A program made the position numbers and the translations under genes. A DNA stretch of 40,200 bases from Candidatus Kaiserbacteria bacterium (GTDB lineage: Bacteria > Patescibacteriota > Minisyncoccia > Phycocordibacterales > UBA2100): assembly GCA_028286865.1 (NCBI GenBank), contig JAQBQU010000001.1, forward strand, positions 1 to 40,200, written 5' to 3'. Below are positions 27,236-36,700 of the stretch, piece by piece. The notes beneath the pieces were generated by a model. The model saw only the letters and a program-made list of their open reading frames with translations, did not search any database and had not been told where the DNA came from. The stretch's first letter is position 1. Every line of letters begins with the position of its first letter.

Positions 27236-28093
27236 ATGGCCAAACAAAATACGACGATGAGCATCTATCAGCTTCTCATCTCGCTCGCGCTTGCGGTGGC
27301 GGCTCTCGTCATTGTGCTCATCTTCGGCGCAGGGCTTAAGGTGGCGCACGGCAATTCCGACATCATCTGTTCGCGCAGCTTCAGCGACCAGGGTTCATGC
27401 ACCTCCGGTGCGTGGGGACCGTGGACCGTATCCTCGCAGAACACCGACCAGAACTCCTGCCAGACCACCTACCAGGAATCCCGCACCTATACCGGGCTCA
27501 AGAACACGGTCGTTGGCACCTTCAGCGTAAGTGCGAACCTGCACACGCACTGCGCACTTTCCGACGCGGCCTTCCAGAACGGAAACGGCACGGTCGTCTC
27601 ACAATATTCCGCGTGCCAGATCCAGGAAACCCGCGCCCGTGTCGTAGCCGGCACCGGATCGGGAACATCGTGCCAGATGCCGGCCGGCAGCTCGGATCCC
27701 AACGCATCAGGCGCATCACACGGAACGGTCACCGGCAGCCAGACAACGGAGAGCGGAGGCGCCGTCGATGAGTCAAAGACGACGACCGTCAGCGCTACGT
27801 ATCAGCAGTATCTCGATATGCTTGATGCGCGTCTCGCGGCGGGCGCGATCACACTCTCGCCGGCATTGGTACGCCCCGGCGATGTGACGCACGTTACCTG
27901 GAACGCGGGCCATGTCTTGAGCTGTGCGGTCACCGGCACCAACGGCGACGCATGGTCCACGGTGACGGGCACAGAGACATCGGCTCCTATCACGGCACAG
28001 ACCACGTTCACCCTTGTCTGCCCGACCGCGCTCGGTACCACGATCACCGGCTCTGCGGTCGTGAACATAACTCCGACATTCCAGGAAAATTAA
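27236..28093 (+). CDS. Membrane-anchored surface protein with C-terminal Ig-like domain ending NITPTFQEN
   Basis: TM IYQLLISLALAVAALVIVLIFGAGL; VRPGDVTHVTWNAGHVLSCAVTGTNGDAW...SAVVNITPTFQEN. Confidence 0.8.
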   Translation: MAKQNTTMSIYQLLISLALAVAALVIVLIFGAGLKVAHGNSDIICSRSFSDQGSCTSGAWGPWTVSSQNTDQNSCQTTYQESRTYTGLKNTVVGTFSVSANLHTHCALSDAAFQNGNGTVVSQYSACQIQETRARVVAGTGSGTSCQMPAGSSDPNASGASHGTVTGSQTTESGGAVDESKTTTVSATYQQYLDMLDARLAAGAITLSPALVRPGDVTHVTWNAGHVLSCAVTGTNGDAWSTVTGTETSAPITAQTTFTLVCPTALGTTITGSAVVNITPTFQEN

Positions 28094-28107
28094 GTCGCCG
28101 TGACGGC

Positions 28108-28141
28108 TATAAAAACACTCCTGCTCGGGAGTGTTTTTATA
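28108..28141 (+). terminator. Intrinsic bidirectional terminator
   Basis: TATAAAAACACTCC-TGCTCG-GGAGTGTTTTTATA, about 14 bp stem with U/A flanks. Confidence 0.9.
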
Positions 28142-28161
28142 GAGGGGAATACGGGCAAAAG

Positions 28162-28189
28162 TTGACGCACGTGGCTCGTTTGTTAGTAT
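28162..28189 (+). promoter_or_regulatory. Sigma70-like promoter for tuf
   Basis: TTGACG (28162-28167), 16-nt spacer, TAGTAT (28184-28189); located between terminator and tuf. Confidence 0.65.
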
Positions 28190-28339
28190 ATGCAAACGCA
28201 CGCCTCGTGCGTATTCTTTTGCCTCAATTCAGCCCTCGTGCGGACTAGCGACCCGCGACAAGCGAAGGCGGAATACAAAAGAAGACCAGAGGCACCCAAA
28301 CGCGTTGGCAAAATATTAATAGCTAATACATTTATTTGT

Positions 28340-29539
28340 ATGGCAGGAGATTTCAATCGCACCAAGCCACACGTCAACGTCGGCACCATTGGTCACGTCG
28401 ACCACGGAAAGACGACCCTCACCGCAGCCATCCTCACCGTCCTTTCAAAGGCGGGCAACGGATACTCTGCAACGGTCAAAGGAGTTGAGGACATCGACAA
28501 GGCACCGGAAGAGAAGGCACGCGGAATTACGATCTCGCTCTCGCACTCTGAGTACGAGACACCGACTCGTCACTACGCGCACGTCGACGCACCGGGCCAC
28601 GCCGACTACATCAAGAACATGATCACCGGCGCCGCACAGATGGACGGTGCTATCCTCGTGATCGCAGCATCCGACGGCGTTATGCCTCAGACTCGTGAGC
28701 ACGTGTTGCTCGCAAAGCAGGTGGGCGTTCCGAAGATGATCGTCTTCTTGAACAAGGTAGACCAGGTGGACGATAAAGACCTCGTCGACCTCGTCGAAGA
28801 GGAAGTCCGCGAATTGCTCGACAAGCAGGGCTTCGACGGAAAGAACACCCCGATCATCCGCGGCTCAGGCCTCAAGGCTCTCGAGAATCCGGAGCAGGGT
28901 AACGAGTGGTCAGACAAGGTGATGGAGCTCATCAAAGCACTCGATGAGTACATCCCGACACCTGAGCGCGATGTCACCAAGCCGTTCCTCATGCCTATCG
29001 AAGACGTGTTCTCGATCGAAGGCCGCGGAACAGTGGTCACCGGACGCATCGAGCGCGGTCAGATCAAGGTCGGTCAGGAGATCGAGATCGTCGGTATCGT
29101 TGATGCTGCGAAGACGACCGTGACCGGTATCGAAATGTTCAACAAGTCACTCCAGGAAGGTCAGGCAGGCGACAACGCCGGCGTACTCCTCCGTGGAACA
29201 AAGAAAGACGACGTTCACCGCGGTCAGGTGCTTTGCGCACCGGGCTCAGTGAAGCCTCACACCGAATTCGAATCAGAAGTGTACATTCTGACGAAGGAGG
29301 AAGGCGGTCGTCACACCCCGTTCTTCACCGGTTACAAGCCACAGTTCTACGTTCGTACTACGGACGTGACGGGCGAAGTGACATTGGCAGAAGGAGTGGA
29401 GATGGTTATGCCGGGCGATACCGTGACCTTCAAGGTCAAGCTCGTAGCGCCTATCGCGCTTGAAGAGCAGACCCGTTTTGCAATCCGTGAGGGTGGTAAA
29501 ACCGTCGGAGCCGGAGTTGTTACGAAGGTCGTAGCATAG
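28340..29539 (+). CDS. tuf: Elongation factor Tu
   Basis: [32 protein letters not shown]...[13 protein letters not shown]...[27 protein letters not shown]...[17 protein letters not shown]; start 28340, not 28190. Confidence 0.98.
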   Translation: MAGDFNRTKPHVNVGTIGHVDHGKTTLTAAILTVLSKAGNGYSATVKGVEDIDKAPEEKARGITISLSHSEYETPTRHYAHVDAPGHADYIKNMITGAAQMDGAILVIAASDGVMPQTREHVLLAKQVGVPKMIVFLNKVDQVDDKDLVDLVEEEVRELLDKQGFDGKNTPIIRGSGLKALENPEQGNEWSDKVMELIKALDEYIPTPERDVTKPFLMPIEDVFSIEGRGTVVTGRIERGQIKVGQEIEIVGIVDAAKTTVTGIEMFNKSLQEGQAGDNAGVLLRGTKKDDVHRGQVLCAPGSVKPHTEFESEVYILTKEEGGRHTPFFTGYKPQFYVRTTDVTGEVTLAEGVEMVMPGDTVTFKVKLVAPIALEEQTRFAIREGGKTVGAGVVTKVVA

Positions 29540-29551
29540 CTCATGCTTCGC

Positions 29552-29567
29552 TCCGCCAGCTGGCGGA
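29552..29567. repeat. Perfect 16-nt palindrome between tuf and its orphan 3' tail
   Basis: TCCGCCAGCTGGCGGA, outer pairing CTTCGC...GCGAAG. Confidence 0.85.
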
Positions 29568-29568
29568 C

Positions 29569-29622
29569 CGCGAAGGAGGTAAGACTGTCGGCGCAGGCGT
29601 CGTGACCAAGGTTGTTGCTTAA
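29569..29622 (+). pseudogene. Orphan second copy of the last 17 codons plus stop of tuf
   Basis: CGC GAA GGA GGT AAG ACT GTC GGC GCA GGC GTC GTG ACC AAG GTT GTT GCT TAA = [17 protein letters not shown], identical protein to the tuf C-terminus, synonymous differences in most codons. Confidence 0.9.
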
Positions 29623-29641
29623 TCGCACTCGATTACGCACG

Positions 29642-29673
29642 AAGAAAACCCCACCGTACGGTGGGGTTTTCTT
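29642..29673. terminator. Bidirectional intrinsic terminator after tuf
   Basis: AAGAAAACCCCACCGT/ACGGTGGGGTTTTCTT perfect 32-nt inverted repeat. Confidence 0.92.
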
Positions 29674-29724
29674 ATTATGTGCACAAAGACTCAGAAGGGC
29701 TCAGTGGACTGGTAATATAGATAT

Positions 29725-32700
29725 ATGTCAGCTCGTGCTCGCTTTCTTCTTGCAGGGCTCATAGCGGCGGCCTCCACATTGCCTTTCCTGGCAGCGGCCG
29801 ACAGCTGTCCGATACTCTCACTTGGTTCGAGCGGCACATCGGTGACTTCAGTACAAAAAATCTTGTACGCCGCGTACGCAAACTTTCCGGTGCCGACGGG
29901 TAGATTCGATACGACCACACAAGCAGCATTGAAGCAGTGGCAAAAGGAGCGCGGTATTTCACAAACCGGCACCGTGGGCCCCGTCACCGCAGCCGCAATG
30001 AAGCTCTGTGTGGCGGCTCCCGCCGCGATAGCAACAAAATCGACTACTTCCGTGATCTCTTCTTCTGTTACCGGCACACGCACGCTTTCCCGCGGACTTT
30101 CGGGGCCCGATGTCACGGCACTCCAACAGTTCCTCATATCACAAAATCTTCTTGCAGCTGGAAATGCATCAGGATTCTTCGGTGCACTCACGGAGGCAGC
30201 GGTGCAAGCTTTCCAGCGCTCGAAGGGGATCGCGTCATCGGGTACTCCTGCCTCGACCGGCTATGGCGCGGTGGGGCCGAGGACCAGAACGACCATGGCA
30301 TCGATCATGATCGGAATCATTACCCCCGTATCATCGACCACCACCACAGTTATAAGCAGTAGCAGTAGCAGTAGCAGTAGCAGTAGCAGTAGCAGTAGCA
30401 GTGGTAGTGGTAGTGGTAGTGGTTGGGGAGGGGGAGGTGCAAGCTGTACTCCACTCTCACCACAGGCACAAACCCTCACGTGTCCCTCGGGTCAGACCGG
30501 CTCTATCACACAGACGCGAATCTCGTCGTGTCCGGGCCCCACCTGGTCTGGCTGGGTGACAACGATAAATACCTGTGCGTCACGTGGAGGAACCAACTCC
30601 TGCACACTCGACAGTGTCACTGTCGCTCACGGTGCGTCGAAAACATTCTTTTCCGCTTCCACTGTCCCATACGGCCAAACCTGCACCGGACAATCGAGAG
30701 TCTGCACCAATGGCACTCTTTCGGGGGACTCGGCCAACAACAAGGCGTCGTGTACTGTCGCAAGTGCGCCGCTTGCCACTGCGAGCCTCACTCTGAACGG
30801 ATCCGCTGCTCAGGCCCAGTCCTTCATTGCCGGCGACGTGATCACCTGGGCGTGGTCTTCCACGCATGGCGTGAGCGCATCTTCACGCCTGACACCTGAT
30901 GCCCAGGGAGCCACGGCATGTAGCTGGCCAGCCACCATAAATGATTGGGTCGCGAATTCGTTGAACGGGAGTTACGCACCAACTGCTATTCCTGTCTGTT
31001 TGGGTGGTCACGCTTTTACTGCGGCGTACACGGTGACAAGTGCCGAGGGAAAGACCGCGACAGCAAGCATATCGGTTGCGGTGTCTGCACAGGGAGACGC
31101 GCCGGCGCCCACTGCCAGCCTCACGGTGAACGGTTCATTCGCACAACCACAAACTTTCACTGCCGGCGACGTGATCACCTGGGCGTGGTCTTCCACGCAT
31201 GGCGTGAGCGCATCTTCACGCCTGACACCTGATGCCCAAGGCGCTGTAGCGTGTGGCTGGCCATCAAGCATAAATGATTGGGTCGCCAATACATTGAACG
31301 GGAGTTTCGCGCCAACTGCTATCCCTGCCTGTTTGGCAGGTCACGCGTTTACTGCTGCGTACACCGTGACAAGTGCCGAGGGAAAGACCGCGACAGCAAG
31401 CATATCGGCTTCGGTCGCTGCAAGCTCTTGCGTGTTCAATAATCAAGCCGTTGCGCACGGTGGTACCGTGACGGCGTACCAATCTTCCACGGTTCAATCC
31501 GGCTCATCGTGCGTCAGTGAGACACGCACGTGCAACAACGGTACGCTATCCGGCTCGTATACCAATGCGGCATGTACGGTTGCCGTGCAGAATATTGCGG
31601 AGCCGACGTATGCATCATTTTTGGAGCTTGCGAAAACGCCGTTCTTCCACAGTTACTATTTTGCTCCCAAGATCGTCGACGAGATTCGCGATACGGGCAC
31701 ACACGTCTACAGTATCGATACCAACCTCTTCGGCGACGATACGGGATTCACGCAGCCGGTGGGCACTGGTCCGGGAGAATGGGATTTTTCACCGCTGACC
31801 GATACGATGGCAATGATCCTGAGGGAAGATCCGCAGGCGAAGTTCATGGTGCGCCCCTATGCCGGCACGCCGCAATGGTGGGACGATCTCGCGCCGGGGT
31901 GCCTCGAGCGACATGAAGATGGTTCGACCGGTAGTCAGAACATCGCAAGCGGAGTTTGCCCCAACGTGCGCACTCTCTGGGCACTCGGCATCCAACAGCT
32001 CGATGCGGCGCTCACCGCAAAGGGATATAAGAATCTCGTGGTGGCGCTGACGCTTACCGGGGAGAGTAGTCAGGAATGGATCAATTTCGATAACGGCTTC
32101 AATGTGTGGTCGAACTTTACGCCTCTCGCCTATGGGACTGCAGATAAGGCCGACTATGCCAATTGGGCCTCCGCAAAAGGCTGGCAAACAAATGTGCCGA
32201 CAGAGGCGCAGTTCCGTGCCGCATCGTTCATTGGAGGCGCATCGCGGTCTACTTTCCTGGACCCGGGCGCCAACAACGATGTCCTCCACTACTATCTCTA
32301 CCGCAGTCACGCGACCGCCGAGACGATCACATTCCTCGCACAAAAACTGCGTGCAACATTCCCGGGTCGCGCCATCGGCGTCATCTACGGATACATGAAT
32401 GAATTCTCCGGCAATCCGACAGCGGGACATAACGCACTGAGCGAAATAATCGCGTCGCCGTACATCGATTTCATCAATCCCATGCCGTCGTATCAGGATC
32501 GTGTGGTCGGCGGCGCAGACATGGAGCGCCAGCCGATCACATCGCTCGCGGTGCACAACAAATTGATATTCAACGACTGGGATCTCGGCACATCGATCTC
32601 AAAGCAGAATTATGATGCGCTCTGTGAACAGTACCACTCGTCTTCGGATCCACACCTGCAAGCCGTCTATGTCACCAGCTGTACGGGCGATACTTACTTG

Positions 32701-33768
32701 AGAGCTATGATCGGACTGTTCGGCTCTAATGGCGCCGGCGGTTTCGTGCAGCCGTCGCTCTATAGTGATGTGAGTAATCTCCGCCGCTGGCTCGGTTACA
32801 CGATTGCCCGCAACATGGATTTCAGCTACCTCTCGCTTCACAACGACCCAGTTCAGAGCAAGAGTAATCTCAGCGATGCAACACTGCTCGGCGTGGTGTC
32901 CCAGATCAATACCGTGAAGGCCCGTGCCGCAAATCAAGACCTTTCATCTATCGCGCAGGTCTTGGTGGTGACCGACGAAGACTCGAATGCGTTCGTGCGC
33001 TACGGGTACGGAGATATCACGGAACATTCTCTGGGGAAGCCTCTGATCGCGCTCAACAAAATGGGGGCTCCGTATGACCATGTGCTTCTGCGCGATCTTG
33101 CGTATGTAAATCCCGCCAATTACCGACTCGTCATCTTCCTCAATGCGTGGTCGGTGGATGCCACGATGCGCTCCATCATCGCGCAGAAATTCAAGAACAG
33201 CGGGCGCGTGCTGATGTTCAATTACGCGGACGGCATGTTCGATAGTGCGTCCGGCAGCGAGGCAAACATGCAGGACTTCACCGGGATCAAGATCGTAAAC
33301 TCACACACCAAGAAAAACCCGGTCATCGATGTGCCCACATCGCCCGACTCCTGGTTCAAGCAGGCCTATGATGTGCGTCCGTCATTCAGCACCGCTCCTG
33401 ATTTCCTCATCGGGGCGACGGGTACGCAAATAGGCTGGGACGACGACGGGTACGCAACTGCCGTGTACGCAGCGCAAGACGGTTGGACATCGCTCTGGTT
33501 CGAAAGCGTCGACCTGCCGCCGGGAGTGTTCCGTGACATCGCGCGCGGCGCCGGTGTGCATATCTATTCTGAGACCAATGATCCGCTCTATGCCAACAAA
33601 TCGTTCCTCACGCTGGTCGCGGGTTCTGGGGGCCACAAAAAGATCGTTTTCCCAAGCCCTGTCACGGTCCACGAGCTCATCAGCGATCAGGTGCTGCAGG
33701 CAAATACGACATCTTACGAATACGATGCGGGCCTCGGTGACGTGCATCTCCTCCGGATCGAAAGATAG
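29725..33768 (+). CDS. Large secreted modular protein: signal peptide, two PG-binding-like domains, Ser/Gly linker, Cys-rich repeats, duplicated 111-aa domain, GH-A/GH42-like catalytic region
   Basis: ILSLGSSGTSVTSVQKILYAAYANFPVPTGRFDTTTQAALKQWQ; 2x ASLTxNGSxAQxQxFxAGDVITWAWSSTHGVSASS; C-terminal FMVRPYAGTPQWWDD, VIYGYMNEFSG, then QVLVVTDEDSNAF...VIFLNAWSVDATMRSIIAQKFKNSGRVLMFNYADG (amidotransferase-like domain as in GH42). Confidence 0.82.
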   Translation: MSARARFLLAGLIAAASTLPFLAAADSCPILSLGSSGTSVTSVQKILYAAYANFPVPTGRFDTTTQAALKQWQKERGISQTGTVGPVTAAAMKLCVAAPAAIATKSTTSVISSSVTGTRTLSRGLSGPDVTALQQFLISQNLLAAGNASGFFGALTEAAVQAFQRSKGIASSGTPASTGYGAVGPRTRTTMASIMIGIITPVSSTTTTVISSSSSSSSSSSSSSSSGSGSGSGWGGGGASCTPLSPQAQTLTCPSGQTGSITQTRISSCPGPTWSGWVTTINTCASRGGTNSCTLDSVTVAHGASKTFFSASTVPYGQTCTGQSRVCTNGTLSGDSANNKASCTVASAPLATASLTLNGSAAQAQSFIAGDVITWAWSSTHGVSASSRLTPDAQGATACSWPATINDWVANSLNGSYAPTAIPVCLGGHAFTAAYTVTSAEGKTATASISVAVSAQGDAPAPTASLTVNGSFAQPQTFTAGDVITWAWSSTHGVSASSRLTPDAQGAVACGWPSSINDWVANTLNGSFAPTAIPACLAGHAFTAAYTVTSAEGKTATASISASVAASSCVFNNQAVAHGGTVTAYQSSTVQSGSSCVSETRTCNNGTLSGSYTNAACTVAVQNIAEPTYASFLELAKTPFFHSYYFAPKIVDEIRDTGTHVYSIDTNLFGDDTGFTQPVGTGPGEWDFSPLTDTMAMILREDPQAKFMVRPYAGTPQWWDDLAPGCLERHEDGSTGSQNIASGVCPNVRTLWALGIQQLDAALTAKGYKNLVVALTLTGESSQEWINFDNGFNVWSNFTPLAYGTADKADYANWASAKGWQTNVPTEAQFRAASFIGGASRSTFLDPGANNDVLHYYLYRSHATAETITFLAQKLRATFPGRAIGVIYGYMNEFSGNPTAGHNALSEIIASPYIDFINPMPSYQDRVVGGADMERQPITSLAVHNKLIFNDWDLGTSISKQNYDALCEQYHSSSDPHLQAVYVTSCTGDTYLRAMIGLFGSNGAGGFVQPSLYSDVSNLRRWLGYTIARNMDFSYLSLHNDPVQSKSNLSDATLLGVVSQINTVKARAANQDLSSIAQVLVVTDEDSNAFVRYGYGDITEHSLGKPLIALNKMGAPYDHVLLRDLAYVNPANYRLVIFLNAWSVDATMRSIIAQKFKNSGRVLMFNYADGMFDSASGSEANMQDFTGIKIVNSHTKKNPVIDVPTSPDSWFKQAYDVRPSFSTAPDFLIGATGTQIGWDDDGYATAVYAAQDGWTSLWFESVDLPPGVFRDIARGAGVHIYSETNDPLYANKSFLTLVAGSGGHKKIVFPSPVTVHELISDQVLQANTTSYEYDAGLGDVHLLRIER
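30355..30420 (+). repeat. Hexanucleotide microsatellite (AGCAGT)x8 (GGTAGT)x3 encoding Ser/Gly linker
   Basis: Direct reading of sequence. Confidence 0.97.
30780..31425 (+). repeat. Tandem 333-bp (111-aa) domain duplication
   Basis: TGCCGGCGACGTGATCACCTGGGCGTGG... begins at 30828 and again at 31161; 78-nt identical block plus a later near-identical block GTGACAAGTGCCGAGGGAAAGACCGCGACAGCAAGCATATCGG. Confidence 0.95.
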
Positions 33769-33797
33769 TGGGGGAGAGCGTGGTAGAATTTTTAGAC

Positions 33798-36700
33798 ATG
33801 AGCGCGCACCGCTTCATAATCCTCGCCGCCCTTACCCTGGTCTTCGCGACACCTTCCGGCGTGTTCGCGCAGGCGAAACCGTGTGTCACCCTCACGCACA
33901 CCCTCTCACTCGGAAGCACCGGCACGGAAGTGAGCGCCCTGCAAACATTCTTCACCAAAATATATGCCAACTTTCCTTCACCCACCGGGAAGTTCGACCT
34001 CACGACCGAAGATGCGGTGAAGCAGTGGCAGAAAACGAAGGGGATCGTCGCATCGGGAAATGCTGCCACGACAGGATACGGAAGTGTGGGCGCACGGACA
34101 CGGGCGGCGATGGTATGCGCATCTGCCTCGGCGACAAACACTTCGAATTCTACGGTAAGCAGTACGATCATCAGTCGCACCCTGTCCTTTGGGATGCGTG
34201 GTACCGACGTCACAACGCTACAATTACAACTCGTCGCAAAAGGCTACTTGAGTGCTGAGTCAGCGACCGGTTACTTCGGTGTTCTCACCGAAGCTGCAGT
34301 GCAGAAATTCCAGGCACAGCAGGGCATCGTTTCGAATGGTGCTCCGGCAACGACCGGCTATGGTGCTGTGGGACCGCGAACTCGAGCCGCGCTCTCTTCA
34401 GTCGCGACAACCACTACGTCTTCGAGTGACACATCCACGAATACGACATCATCGGGCACTGGCACAAGCGGTTCGACCACGACATCGAATACAAGTACCG
34501 TCCCGACCACTAACTCCTGTACGTTTTACGGCACGACTGTGGTCCATGGCGCAATCGTGACAGCGTACCAATCATCGTCAGTCGCGTACGGACAGACGTG
34601 TACGCAGGAAGTGCGCACGTGTTCCAACGGGACGCTCAGCGGTTCATATACCAATGCAGCATGCGGTGTACTTGGCTCGACCACCAATTCCTGTACATTC
34701 AATAATGCTGCGGTCGCACATGGCGCAAGTGTGACCGCGTACCAATCATCGAGCGTTGCATATGGAAGCTCCTGCACTTCACAATCGAGAATATGTTCAA
34801 ACGGAACTCTCTCGGGAAGTTACACTAATGCGGCGTGTACGGTCGGTACCGCGGCGTCGTGCACATTCAATGGGCAAACGGTCGCCAACGGAGCTGCCGT
34901 GACCGCGTACCAGTCTTCATCGGTGGCATCCGGATCTTCGTGCGTGTCACAGGCGCGTACCTGTACGAACGGTACACTTTCCGGTTCATACACCAACGCG
35001 GCGTGCAGCGTGCTTGGCTCGACCACCAACTCCTGTACGTTCAACGGCACGACTGTGGCCCATGGCGCAGCAGTGACGGCGTATCAGGCATCTTCGGTCG
35101 CATATGGAAGCACCTGCACTTCGCAGTCGAGAACATGCAGCAACGGCACACTATCGGGAAGCTATACATACGGCGCATGTACGGTCGCTACCGCGACATC
35201 CTGTACATTCAATAATGCTACGGTCGCACATGGCGCGTCTGTCGCCGCGTACCAGGCATCATCGGTCGCATATGGAAGCTCCTGTGTCTCACAGTCGCGT
35301 ACTTGTACGAACGGTACACTTTCGGGCAGTTACACCAATGCGGCTTGTACGGTGGCTGCAGCGACGTCATGTATATTCAACGGAAGTGCAATTGCAAATG
35401 GAGCAGCGGTGACGGCATATCAGGCTTCGTCAGTCGCGTCCGGATCTTTGTGCGTATCACAATCGCGTACTTGTACGAACGGCACGCTCTCTGGCACGTA
35501 TACCAACGCAACGTGCAACGTACTGACCTCGACCACCAATTCCTGTACATTCAATAATGCTACCGTCGCACATGGCGCGTCTGTCGCGGCATACCAATCA
35601 TCGAGCGTCGCGTACGGACAGACCTGCACGCAGCAAACACGCACGTGCTCTAATGGAACGCTCAGCGGCTCGTATACCAATGCAACCTGCAGCGTACTTG
35701 CTTCGACCGATCTCTGTCTTGTGACGGCCGAAAGCGGCGGCCCTTCGATCGGGGCGTGGCAGGCGCCGACACGATATCGTGTCTATCAGCGACACGGCAG
35801 CTCAGCCGACGTTCCGGTGGGCATTACGCTCGGGGGTACAACACAATGCGTCCAATCACGTGTGCTCGATAGTAATGGCACAGAAATCGTTCCATGGACC
35901 ACGATATCGAGCGGGACGTACTCCGCAGGCCAGAATGTCTCAGGAACGATCACTATTCCAAACGGTGGCTGGTATAAAGTGATGGTGCGTGCGATCAATA
36001 GCGGCGCAGCCGGTCCCGCCGGCGGAATCGACTTCGTCGGTGTCGGTGAAGTATTCGTGACGGCAGGACAATCAAACTCGACGTTCTGGGGGCAAGTGCC
36101 CCAACATACGGCAACCGGAAAGGTGAGTTACTTTGACGGCGCTACGTGGCAACTGTGCCAAGACCCGCTTCCCGCCGTTGATTCGCAATCAGCGGGTGGC
36201 TCGCCATGGTGTCTCTTGGGGGATCAAATTGTAAATGGTTACGGCGTCCCCGCGGCATTTGCACCTACCGGCTGGGGAGGCACAAACATCACTCAATGGC
36301 AGAAAGATTCGCCGACGAGTCCTGCGGGTACTGGAGTTTTGTATGCGCGACTCATGCAGATGGTGCAGTACTTCGGCGCCAACGGTATCCGTGCCGTCCT
36401 ATGGCATCAGGGCGAATCTGATATCGGAACTTCTCAATACGACTATGCCAGCAAACTTGTCGCACTTATTCTGGGATCACGAGCGTCTTCGGGCTCAGCT
36501 ACGCCCTGGATCGTTGCAATGGCAACCTATCCGAATGATTGGACTACTTCGCAAGCCACGTTCTGGAGGAATTTTGCCGCAGCCTGCGGAGATGCTGCAT
36601 GTATCGCAGGGCAAGAAGCGGCCCGCTCAGAAGTGAGGCAGGCTCAGGCGTCAGTGGCGCAAGGAAATAGCAATGCGGTATATCCAGGGCCTGATACGGA

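Noticed and set aside
28190-28339. N-terminal extension of tuf ORF
   Set aside because: Canonical EF-Tu start [24 protein letters not shown] is at 28340; upstream portion is promoter/5' UTR.
30355-30420. Phase-variable on/off switch
   Set aside because: Repeat unit is six bases, so slippage would preserve the reading frame; only linker-length change is plausible.
31789-32556. 255-aa antisense ORF
   Set aside because: Shadow of the GH-A-like coding region; low-quality composition.
34518-35712. CRISPR-like array
   Set aside because: Repeats are ~165-180 bp, protein-coding and degenerate without constant short repeats and unique spacers.
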